A stretch of DNA of 7,923 nucleotides, taken from positions 1-7,923 of the forward strand of contig PFTO01000203.1 of assembly GCA_002789615.1 (NCBI GenBank). Reading direction: 5' to 3'. Origin of the DNA: Acidobacteria bacterium CG_4_9_14_3_um_filter_49_7 (GTDB lineage Bacteria; Acidobacteriota; Holophagae; Thermotomaculales; Thermotomaculaceae). Positions within the stretch are counted from its first letter, which is position 1; each line of letters begins with the position of its first letter. Below the pieces are notes generated by a model. The model was not told the DNA's origin. It searched no databases and worked only from the letters and a program-made list of their open reading frames with translations. Below are positions 1 to 5,584 of this stretch, in pieces. Position numbers and translations under genes: made by a program.

Positions 1-1199
1 TGGACAGTCGGATTCAGACTGCGGCTGTGAAGATTGCCGAGACGGGTTTGAATGCCTGGCTGATCAGCGGGACGACCAATCTTTATTACTTTACCGGAAC
101 AGCCCAAAATGGTCTTCTATTTATCTTTGACAATGGGAAGCATCTTTTTCTGGTACGGAAATCACTGGAACGGGCAATAAATGAGAGTGGTCTCACAGAG
201 ATTGTCGGCTTTCGTTCTCTTAAAGAATTGGATGATCGTGTCCACGGAGTTTACGGTTCCACCCTGAAGTTTTGCGGATTTGAAGGCAGTACGGTTCCCG
301 TTTCTCTGTTCACGCGGTATCAGAGTACGTTACCGGACTGTGAATTCTCAGACGTTTCGATGGAAGTCAGATGGCTTCGCTCTGTCAAAAGTGACTTTGA
401 GCTGCAATGCATGGTGAAGGCAGGGAAACAGACGGAAGCCGTCTTTCGCCACATGAAGGATTTCATCCGTCCCGGTATTTCAGAGTTGGACATTGCGGCG
501 GAAGCGGAATATGTGGCAAGAAAAAACGGGCATCAGGGGATCATACGGATGCACGGATTCAACGCTGAGCTTTACTACGGAGTAATCACTGCCGGAGAGA
601 GTGCCAATCTGCCAACGGATTTCGACGGACCATCGGGTTCTTCCGGTTTATATCCGTCCGCGCCACACCCCGCGGGAAGGGTAAAGGTGACGGCAGGAAA
701 GCCCGTCCTTGTGGATTTCATGGGAGCACACATGGGATATCTGTGCGATGAGACACGGGTTTATTTTCCGGGAGATCCCTCGGATGAAGTGATCCGGTTG
801 CATCAGAACTGTGTGCAGATTCAAACTTTTGTTGCTGATCGATTGAAACCGGGTGCAGTGCCATCAGAAATTTACGAAGAAACACGGAAATTCGCCGAGG
901 GAATGGGGTTAACGAAGAATCTCATGGGATTCGGACCAAATCAAGTACGGTTTTTCGGTCACGGTCTTGGACTTGAGGTGGATGAACTCCCCGTCATTGC
1001 TCCCCAGTTTGATCGAGAGCTGGTGGAAGGTATTACCATTGCGGTGGAGCCGAAATACTACGTAGAGGGATTGGGTGCGGTCGGTGTGGAAAATACCTTT
1101 GCTGTTACAGGGCTGGGCGGAAATCGCCTTGTAGAATTTCCTGATGACTTGATTCCTGTTCCTTCCACAACAGGTGGAAGGGGAGGTGGCCATGTCTGA
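1..1199 (+). CDS. M24 family metallopeptidase (Xaa-Pro aminopeptidase / creatinase fold), 5' end at window edge
   Basis: Probable cytoplasmic metallopeptidase that removes an N-terminal residue ahead of proline, or a related pita-bread hydrolase. Numbering from the first in-frame GTG (base 27, 390 aa to the stop), all five expected metal ligands are present: D230 (LVDFMG), D241 (CDETR), H312 (FGHGLG), E341 (VEPKYY) and E355 (VENTF). The N-terminal 120 residues look like the creatinase N-terminal domain (NLYYFTGT). The catalytic domain runs from about 125 to 375. The frame is open to the left edge and encodes DSRIQTAA before that GTG, matching how family members begin. Bases 1-2 are TG in codon position 2-3, so the true ATG may start one base outside the window, giving about 399 aa. 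The last residues are glycine-rich (TTGGRGGGHV) because they also encode the next gene's ribosome-binding site. It is first in a visible operon with the adenosyltransferase, overlapping it by 8 nt. The family is firm. The exact substrate (peptide, or another amide) cannot be told. Confidence 0.9.
   Translation, partial: DSRIQTAAVKIAETGLNAWLISGTTNLYYFTGTAQNGLLFIFDNGKHLFLVRKSLERAINESGLTEIVGFRSLKELDDRVHGVYGSTLKFCGFEGSTVPVSLFTRYQSTLPDCEFSDVSMEVRWLRSVKSDFELQCMVKAGKQTEAVFRHMKDFIRPGISELDIAAEAEYVARKNGHQGIIRMHGFNAELYYGVITAGESANLPTDFDGPSGSSGLYPSAPHPAGRVKVTAGKPVLVDFMGAHMGYLCDETRVYFPGDPSDEVIRLHQNCVQIQTFVADRLKPGAVPSEIYEETRKFAEGMGLTKNLMGFGPNQVRFFGHGLGLEVDELPVIAPQFDRELVEGITIAVEPKYYVEGLGAVGVENTFAVTGLGGNRLVEFPDDLIPVPSTTGGRGGGHV
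1155..1186 (+). promoter_or_regulatory. Shine-Dalgarno of the adenosyltransferase with two mutually exclusive hairpins
   Basis: The sequence AAGGGGAGG (1178-1186) lies 5 nt before ATG 1192 and decides that start. Two perfect inverted repeats overlap here. One is CCTGTT (1155-1160) with AACAGG (1169-1174), an 8-nt loop. The other is CCTTCCAC (1161-1168) with GTGGAAGG (1174-1181), a 5-nt loop. They share bases and cannot form together. The second covers the 5' part of the purine-rich ribosome-binding stretch. The repeats are seen directly. Any regulatory role is inference, since the region is also the coding end of the upstream gene. Confidence 0.55.
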
Positions 1200-1731
1200 C
1201 ATCACAACGAAGAGGGGAGACGGTGGTTTTTCTTCCCTGTATTCAGGAGAACGGGCGTTGAAATCTGATGCCGTTTTTGAAACTCTGGGTACACTGGACG
1301 AACTGAACAGCTGGCTGGGTGTGGTGAAACTGAAGTTGCAGGCAGATTACGACCGCCTTCAGGTGGAATCCATCCAGAGAAATATTTTTAAAGTCGCTTC
1401 AAATGTTGCAACCACAGATGATTCTAAGTTGCGTCAAAAAATGATTCTCCTGGCACAATCAGACATGGTTGCATTGGAGGCGTTCGAAGAGAAATTGTTC
1501 ACTGAGGTGGCCATGCCGACCACTTTCATAATTCCCGGTGTGACAGAAGATGCCGCTCTGATTGACGTGGCCCGAACCGTCTGCCGCAGGGCTGAACGGC
1601 GACTTGTGGCGCTCCTGTCCGGGGGTTTACAAAGAATTTCTCTGGAAGTGAAATACGTGAATCGTTTGTCTGACGTTCTGTACGTTCTGGCAAGGCAATG
1701 CGAAAAAGGAAAGTATAAGGAGAAACAATGA
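1192..1731 (+). CDS. PduO-type ATP:cob(I)alamin adenosyltransferase
   Basis: Transfers the adenosyl group of ATP to cob(I)alamin to make adenosylcobalamin, the cofactor of radical mutases and dehydratases; a cytoplasmic trimer in this family. Family signatures are seen in order: an N-terminal ATP-binding loop (TKRGDGG, residues 6-12, then SLYSGER), DELNS at 36-40, an FIIPG motif near 112, RTVCRRAER at 128-136 with the conserved arginines and glutamate that contact ATP, and YVNRLSD at 155-161 followed by LYVLAR. At 179 aa it has the usual length for a single-domain PduO/MMAB-type enzyme. I chose ATG 1192 because AAGGGGAGG precedes it by 5 nt and MSDITTKRGDGG matches the family N-terminus. An in-frame GTG at 1174 would put the start inside that ribosome-binding site. 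It overlaps the M24 gene by 8 nt and the next gene by 4 nt. No cobalamin riboswitch or B12-dependent enzyme is visible in the window. The functional class is secure; the symbol (pduO, cobO or mmaB-like) is a matter of convention. Confidence 0.93.
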   Translation: MSDITTKRGDGGFSSLYSGERALKSDAVFETLGTLDELNSWLGVVKLKLQADYDRLQVESIQRNIFKVASNVATTDDSKLRQKMILLAQSDMVALEAFEEKLFTEVAMPTTFIIPGVTEDAALIDVARTVCRRAERRLVALLSGGLQRISLEVKYVNRLSDVLYVLARQCEKGKYKEKQ

Positions 1732-2018
1732 CGTATACCATCATCATTGTCGCAACCGTCATTTTCAATATATTTTGCGGTATTTATCGGGCGCGCCAGA
1801 CGAAATTAAGGTGGAAGCTCTTTTACATTCACATCCCCATTCCATTTATCGCCTGGGCGAGGATTTCTTCAGGAATATCCTGGAAGTTTATTCCAGTTCT
1901 CGTGTTTGTTGCGCTGGGAAGCCAGATAGTAGGGGGTAAACTTCCAGTTGGCAATCATCCTTTAACAGAGGTTGAACAGAAGAAAATAGACTTAGCAGAT
2001 GTTATTTCACGCAAGTAA
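1728..2018 (+). CDS. Small two-helix membrane protein, unknown function
   Basis: I cannot assign a function. The 96-aa product has a hydrophobic N-terminal helix (about residues 3-20), a basic loop (RARQTKLRWK), a short hydrophobic stretch with prolines (about 31-45, LFYIHIPIPFIAW), a second clear membrane helix (about 53-69), and a polar, partly acidic tail (about 70-96). The central IHIPIPF segment resembles a conserved hypothetical membrane family I vaguely recall from Bacteroidetes-like genomes; that is unverified memory. The gene is real by context: its ATG overlaps the adenosyltransferase stop (ATGA, 1728-1731), it has a good Shine-Dalgarno (AAGGAG, 1717-1722, 5 nt away), and a strong terminator follows directly. 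It is the last gene of the M24-adenosyltransferase operon. Co-translation suggests, but does not show, a link to cobalamin handling at the membrane. Confidence 0.8.
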   Translation: MTYTIIIVATVIFNIFCGIYRARQTKLRWKLFYIHIPIPFIAWARISSGISWKFIPVLVFVALGSQIVGGKLPVGNHPLTEVEQKKIDLADVISRK

Positions 2019-2050
2019 AAAAAAGAGGGGACTCAAGTCCCCTCTTTTTT
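2019..2050. terminator. Bidirectional intrinsic terminator between convergent operons
   Basis: A perfect inverted repeat: A-rich run then GAGGGGACT (2025-2033), a 2-base centre CA, then AGTCCCCTC (2036-2044) and a run of six T. The arms pair over 15 positions from 2019 to 2050. In practice the inner pair or two open to make a 4-6 nt loop. The T tract serves plus-strand transcripts of the small membrane gene, and the A tract becomes a T tract for minus-strand transcripts of HU. It starts one base after the stop codon of the plus-strand gene and 14 bases from the end of HU, so it fits a shared terminator for both. Confidence 0.93.
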
Positions 2051-2064
2051 GAATCAATATTTGC

Positions 2065-2337
2065 TTAGTTGACGTTATCTTTAAGCTGCTTTCCAGCTTT
2101 GAAACGAACAACCTTGCGGGCAGGAATCTTGATGGAATCGCCTGTCTGGGGGTTTCTGCCGGTTCTTGCGTCACGTTTAGCCACTTCGAATGTGCCAAAG
2201 CCAACAAAAGAAACCTTGTCTCCGGATTTCAAGGAGTCACCAATAGAATTGATGATACCATCCAGTACGACCTGCACTTTGCCCTTAGGCAGTTCGGTCT
2301 CTTCAGCGACTTTTGCAATCAGTTCAGTTTTGTTCAT
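2065..2337 (-). CDS. hup: DNA-binding protein HU
   Basis: A histone-like nucleoid protein that binds and bends DNA as a dimer, with roles in chromosome compaction, replication and repair. The 90-aa length is exactly typical. The N-terminal helical dimerisation part begins MNKTELIAKVAE. The HU/IHF signature is present (VGFGTFEV near 45-52, then AKRDARTGRNP), with the intercalating proline of the DNA-binding arm in RNPQTG near 63, and the C-terminal KIPARKVVRFKAGK completes the arm and last helix. It is HU rather than IHF in overall form, though close paralogues are hard to separate by eye. The start at ATG 2337 is fixed by AGGAGG (plus-strand 2346-2351) with 8 nt spacing. It is transcribed alone from its own sigma-70 promoter and converges on the adenosyltransferase operon. 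Confidence 0.97.
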   Translation of the reverse strand: MNKTELIAKVAEETELPKGKVQVVLDGIINSIGDSLKSGDKVSFVGFGTFEVAKRDARTGRNPQTGDSIKIPARKVVRFKAGKQLKDNVN

Positions 2338-2403
2338 TAAAACTTCCTCCTTTTTAATTTGAGGGTAACCCCCCGTAATTCTTTAGTTCGAATTAGCTCC
2401 ACT

Positions 2404-2432
2404 ATGTTATTTAGGTTTGGTCCATTTGTCAA
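2404..2432 (-). promoter_or_regulatory. Sigma-70 promoter of HU
   Basis: On the minus strand a perfect -35 box TTGACA (plus 2427-2432) is followed after exactly 17 bp by TAACAT (plus 2404-2409), a 4/6 match to the -10 consensus. The predicted transcript would begin near 2397 and carry a leader of about 60 nt before the HU start. That leader holds the AGGAGG site and a short GGGTTACCC-type inverted repeat. The strong -35 and ideal spacing suit a highly expressed nucleoid protein. Seen by motif only. Confidence 0.75.
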
Positions 2433-2601
2433 CAAGAAAACTGCGAAATTCCGCGTAAAATCGGTCTTTTTTCGAAAATTCGGAGCCACTGACCATATTG
2501 GCAGGTGGGGAAAGCGGTTTTTGTTAATGAGAAGTCTGATAGTTGAGCAATAACACCTGAAAACTGTCAAAATTCAGCACAGAGCCTACTTGTTCAGATT
2601 T

Positions 2602-3516
2602 CTAGTCCGAATTTTCCGGAATATGAAGTTCTCCACCCGCAATTGTGAGCTTGCGGGTTGATTTCCCGGTGTGGTAAATCCATTGTTCTGTCTTTTTATT
2701 GACTCTGATCTTTTCATCGGGTTCACCGAGCGCGGCGCGAACCTGGTTTTGGTGCATGCCATCCATGATCTCTCCTTCGACGGCATATGCCCAGTAATAA
2801 TCATATGTATGTGGAACTTCCGCCTTCAGGTTACGCGTAGTAAATTTAGAGAAAAAGGCCTTCATCGCGCTGCAGATATTGTCTACGTTCCCGAGGAAAG
2901 GTACGGAAACTTTATAGGTTGCATCCCTATTGTCCGTCAAATCTATGACAAGTGTTTTCATGCCGTCAAAAGTGATGTAAGCGCCTGTAATTGTAAAGAG
3001 TTCCATGTTCTTGAGTTTTACAGTTCCCGCGGGTCCTTTTGCCATTGAGCTTCCAATTACACTACCTTGAATGCCCTCCAGGATCTCAGTAAACGCGCCC
3101 TGCAGGATTGTTCCTTCGTATCGACCGGTTGAACGGACAGGATGCCATCTCTTGTCCCGTTTATTGTAGGCAGTGGCATTCAATGTCACGACGATATTAC
3201 GATCCTTCAGGGAGGCTTTCAATTGAACCTTCTCTTTTCTCCATTTTGGCCGACGAAGCTGGGGGAATTCTCCTATTCGCGGTGTTTTGTGTCTGAGTTT
3301 GAAGGTTCTGATTTCTGTGGACAGAGTAAGAGCTTGGGAATTACTGTCAATCTGTTTAAACGCAAGATCCTGTTTAGCTGTTAAGGAAAATTTCTCCTGA
3401 AGGACAGAAAACGCGCGCTCCGTATCTATACAAGGGGGGAGTTGGCAGGTCATATTCTGAGAGAAACCACCCAGGGAGCAGATAAAGAACGTCAAAAGCA
3501 TAGAAAGATTTTTCAT
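2602..3516 (-). CDS. Secreted protein of unknown function with BamE/SmpA-like C-terminal domain
   Basis: The 304-aa product starts with a signal peptide: MKNLS, then a hydrophobic core (LLTFFICSLGGF), with likely cleavage near residue 20 (after FSQ). The only cysteine in the core (C13) is not in a lipobox, so it looks like a soluble secreted or periplasmic protein rather than a lipoprotein. The mature N-terminus has a C24-x4-C29 pair. Residues about 40-240 are mixed polar and beta-rich sequence I do not recognise. The last part (about 250-290) has the layout of the SmpA/OmlA/BamE fold: DGMHQNQVRAALGEPDE, then a basic hairpin and EQWIYHTG. In known proteins that module often sits on outer-membrane or envelope factors, so an envelope role is a fair inference but no more. 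I chose ATG 3516 because AGGAGA precedes it by 6 nt and it starts the signal peptide cleanly; an upstream in-frame start at 3540 would add a short basic stretch. It lies 53 nt after pdxJ on the same strand with no terminator between, so it is probably the last gene of the cdaA operon. Confidence 0.8.
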   Translation of the reverse strand: MKNLSMLLTFFICSLGGFSQNMTCQLPPCIDTERAFSVLQEKFSLTAKQDLAFKQIDSNSQALTLSTEIRTFKLRHKTPRIGEFPQLRRPKWRKEKVQLKASLKDRNIVVTLNATAYNKRDKRWHPVRSTGRYEGTILQGAFTEILEGIQGSVIGSSMAKGPAGTVKLKNMELFTITGAYITFDGMKTLVIDLTDNRDATYKVSVPFLGNVDNICSAMKAFFSKFTTRNLKAEVPHTYDYYWAYAVEGEIMDGMHQNQVRAALGEPDEKIRVNKKTEQWIYHTGKSTRKLTIAGGELHIPENSD

Positions 3517-3522
3517 ACTGGT

Positions 3523-3528
3523 TCTCCT
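3523..3528 (-). promoter_or_regulatory. Ribosome-binding site of the BamE-like gene
   Basis: Read on the minus strand this is AGGAGA, 6 nt before ATG 3516. It decides the start, because the alternative in-frame ATG at 3540 lies upstream of it and would put this site inside the coding region. Confidence 0.75.
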
Positions 3529-3569
3529 GTGAATTAACAAGTACTGATATTGAAGGACGGACTTGCCGC

Positions 3570-4283
3570 CTATTTCATTTTCTCTTTCATTTCAGATATG
3601 GCCTTTTCCAATCCAACAAAAATTGCTCGTCCGATAATGGAATGGCCAATATTGAGTTCTTCAATCTCAGGTATTGCCGCAATGGAGCCTACATTTCGAA
3701 GATTGAGTCCATGCCCCGCCGCCACGCGAAGTCCCGTCTTGTGGGCATAGCGTGCCGCGTTTCGGAGTTTATCGAGTTCAAGGCCATACTGTTCGTCATC
3801 GGTGGCGTCGGCGAAACGGCCAGTGTTCAACTCAATGATTTCCACACCAAGGCGGGCGCAGGCCTTTATCTGTTCATTGGAGGGGTCAACGAAGATACTG
3901 ATGCGGATGTCCTGATCGTGATAATCCTGAATCATCGGTTTCAGTGTTTTGCTGTGGAGAAGAACGTCCAATCCGCCTTCGGTGGTTACTTCTTCGCGAC
4001 GCTCAGGTACAAATGTGACACTGTAGGGCTTGATCTCGCACGCAATCCGAAACATTTCCTGAGTAGCGGCCATTTCGATATTGAGACGGGTCTTGCACAT
4101 CTGGGCCATAATCCGGATATCCCGTTCCTGCATATGGCGCCGATCTCCACGGAGATGAACAGTTATCCCGTCCGCGCCTGCGGATTCAGCAATTACAAGT
4201 GCGTGAACTGGATCCGGTTCGCTTATCTTCCTGGCTTCGCGTAGTGTGGCTACATGGTCAATATTCACGCCAAGTCTTGTCAT
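3570..4283 (-). CDS. pdxJ: Pyridoxine 5'-phosphate synthase PdxJ
   Basis: Condenses 1-deoxy-D-xylulose 5-phosphate with 3-amino-2-oxopropyl phosphate to pyridoxine 5'-phosphate, the last ring-forming step of the DXP-dependent vitamin B6 pathway; a cytoplasmic TIM barrel. The 237-aa length is typical. The substrate-binding N-terminus reads RLGVNIDHVATLR (N7, D9, H10). The expected catalytic residues are in place: H43 (VHLRGDRRHM), E70 (NIEMAAT) and H191 (AGHGLN). The C-terminal phosphate-binding turn is NIGHSIIGRA. The start at 4283 overlaps the glmM stop by 4 nt (ATGA) and has AGGAGG (plus 4289-4294) 5 nt upstream, inside the end of glmM. Its presence argues against a typical Firmicute, which uses PdxS/PdxT. 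pdxJ often neighbours acpS in proteobacteria; here a secreted protein follows instead. Confidence 0.98.
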   Translation of the reverse strand: MTRLGVNIDHVATLREARKISEPDPVHALVIAESAGADGITVHLRGDRRHMQERDIRIMAQMCKTRLNIEMAATQEMFRIACEIKPYSVTFVPERREEVTTEGGLDVLLHSKTLKPMIQDYHDQDIRISIFVDPSNEQIKACARLGVEIIELNTGRFADATDDEQYGLELDKLRNAARYAHKTGLRVAAGHGLNLRNVGSIAAIPEIEELNIGHSIIGRAIFVGLEKAISEMKEKMK

Positions 4284-5584
4284 TGAGTCCTCCTGTCTTT
4301 GAAGAAATCTGCAATTCTGGAAGCGGTTTCTTCATTTTGTTCGTCCGAAGGAGATTCTATCAGAATTCTGAGCAAATTTTCCGTTCCCGAATACCTTGGA
4401 AAGATTCTTCCCGTATTTTTTAACATTTTTCTCAATTCTGCCATCAGGGTGGAAAAGCCGGGTATTTCAGCAAAAGGGGGTTTACGGCTCACCGGGACAT
4501 TCAGCAGGGTCTGGGGCATCATCGGATATTGATCATAAATAGAACCGATAGAAACCTTTTTCTTGGAAAGAATGGTGAGAACCTGAAGGAAGACAGCAAA
4601 TCCATCTCCCGTGACATTGACCTTGTCCAGAATGATATGGCCTGAGGTCTCACCGCCCAGAACTGATTCATGCCGGTCCATAAGCATGCGTACTGATCGG
4701 TCGCCTACATCGCTTCGATAGAAGGATAAACCATTTTCTCTGCAGAATTCAGCCACGGCCTGGTTCGTCATAACCGTTCCAACAATCGATTTGAGCCCCA
4801 GGTTTTCAGCCAGAAACATCAGGAGGTGATCACCGGAAATGAGACGTCCCTGTTCATCTTTGAAAAGAATTCTATCGCCGTCTCCGTCCAGTGCAGCGGT
4901 CCCTGGTCTCAGCTTGTCGGGTTGTGCCGCCCCGCAGTCCCGGTTGATATTCCGGCCATCGGGGTCGGCATTATAGATTTCCACAGGCGTATTCTGGTAT
5001 TGATTGAAAAAACGGAGAAGGGAAGTGCCTGCTCCATTGGCGCAATCCAGCGGGATTGATACGGTGATTTCCTCAAGGGGAAGGTTAGAATTCAGATGGG
5101 TTAAATAGTGTTGCATGAATTTGTCTGAAGAAGAAAGATTTTCGGAAGCTTTAGAAACCTCTTGCGCATAAAAATGGGCATCCGAAGATGTCTTCATAAT
5201 CTCCGATTCCAGAAGTGTCTCCGTTTCAGGACTGATCTTTCGTCCATCTGCTGCAAAAAATTTGAGCCCATTGTCGGTGTATGGATTGTGGGATGCGGTT
5301 ACCATGATCCCACCGGAATAGCCCATATTGGCAACCGCGTATGCAAGAACTGGTGTGGGAAGAACACCCCCATGAACAGGCTTTGCTCCGGCAGAAGCCA
5401 AACCGGCATGAAGGGCATCTGCAAGGTCCGGGCTGGATTGTCTGGTATCCATAGCTATCAGGAGTTGCTTTCCTGCGTGATGTTTCCCGAAGACGATGCC
5501 TGCCTTGAATGCCAGTTCCGGAAGAATGGGGAATTCACCGGCTTTTCCACGGATACCGTCCGTACCGAAAAGACGGTTTTCCAT
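4280..5584 (-). CDS. glmM: Phosphoglucosamine mutase GlmM
   Basis: Interconverts glucosamine 6-phosphate and glucosamine 1-phosphate on the way to UDP-GlcNAc for peptidoglycan and LPS; cytoplasmic, activated by phosphorylation of its active-site serine. Four domains follow the alpha-D-phosphohexomutase plan: N-terminal FGTDGIRG (6-13), the phosphoserine loop TASHNP with S98, the magnesium loop DGDGDR with D233, D235 and D237, the sugar-binding loop GETSGH (311-316), and the phosphate-binding loop RYSGTEN (397-403). At 434 aa it is slightly short for GlmM (about 445-450). Part of this comes from the stretch between CG (217-218) and the DGDGDR loop, about 8 residues shorter than in well-known GlmM proteins. 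The start directly abuts the cdaR stop (TAA then ATG), with a modest GAGGG 8 nt upstream, and the end overlaps pdxJ by 4 nt. Position after cdaA and cdaR supports GlmM over a general phosphomannomutase; in Firmicutes GlmM is reported to bind and inhibit CdaA. Confidence 0.95.
   Translation of the reverse strand: MENRLFGTDGIRGKAGEFPILPELAFKAGIVFGKHHAGKQLLIAMDTRQSSPDLADALHAGLASAGAKPVHGGVLPTPVLAYAVANMGYSGGIMVTASHNPYTDNGLKFFAADGRKISPETETLLESEIMKTSSDAHFYAQEVSKASENLSSSDKFMQHYLTHLNSNLPLEEITVSIPLDCANGAGTSLLRFFNQYQNTPVEIYNADPDGRNINRDCGAAQPDKLRPGTAALDGDGDRILFKDEQGRLISGDHLLMFLAENLGLKSIVGTVMTNQAVAEFCRENGLSFYRSDVGDRSVRMLMDRHESVLGGETSGHIILDKVNVTGDGFAVFLQVLTILSKKKVSIGSIYDQYPMMPQTLLNVPVSRKPPFAEIPGFSTLMAELRKMLKNTGRIFPRYSGTENLLRILIESPSDEQNEETASRIADFFKDRRTQ

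Noticed and set aside
1..1191. Cobalamin riboswitch ahead of the adenosyltransferase
   Set aside because: The sequence before it is coding sequence of the M24 gene and I see no B12-box-like element. A riboswitch upstream of the whole operon would be outside the window.
1174..1194. In-frame GTG at 1174 as a longer start for the adenosyltransferase
   Set aside because: It would place the start within the AAGGGGAGG site that serves ATG 1192. The six extra residues (MEGEVA) are just that site translated.
2440..2480. Minus-strand GCG-GAATTT-CGC repeat and TTTTCGAAAA palindrome as a terminator for the cdaA operon
   Set aside because: Stems are only 3-5 bp or AT-only and lack a proper T tract, so I do not call a terminator.
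2337..2570. 77-codon minus-strand frame upstream of HU containing TNGPNLNNI, which recalls the AroQ dehydroquinase motif
   Set aside because: Only a few residues match, nothing else of AroQ is present, and the frame runs through the HU promoter and ribosome site. Coincidence.
2671..3048. 125-codon plus-strand frame opposite the secreted-protein gene
   Set aside because: No ribosome site and no recognisable domain; opposite a gene with signal peptide, ribosome site and domain support.
3477..3516. Lipoprotein signal in the secreted protein because of C13 or C24
   Set aside because: Neither cysteine follows a lipobox: C13 is preceded by FFI within the hydrophobic core and C24 by NMT.
3642..4244. 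200-codon open frame on the plus strand opposite pdxJ
   Set aside because: Fully antisense to an unmistakable PdxJ, no family resemblance and no ribosome site; a shadow frame.
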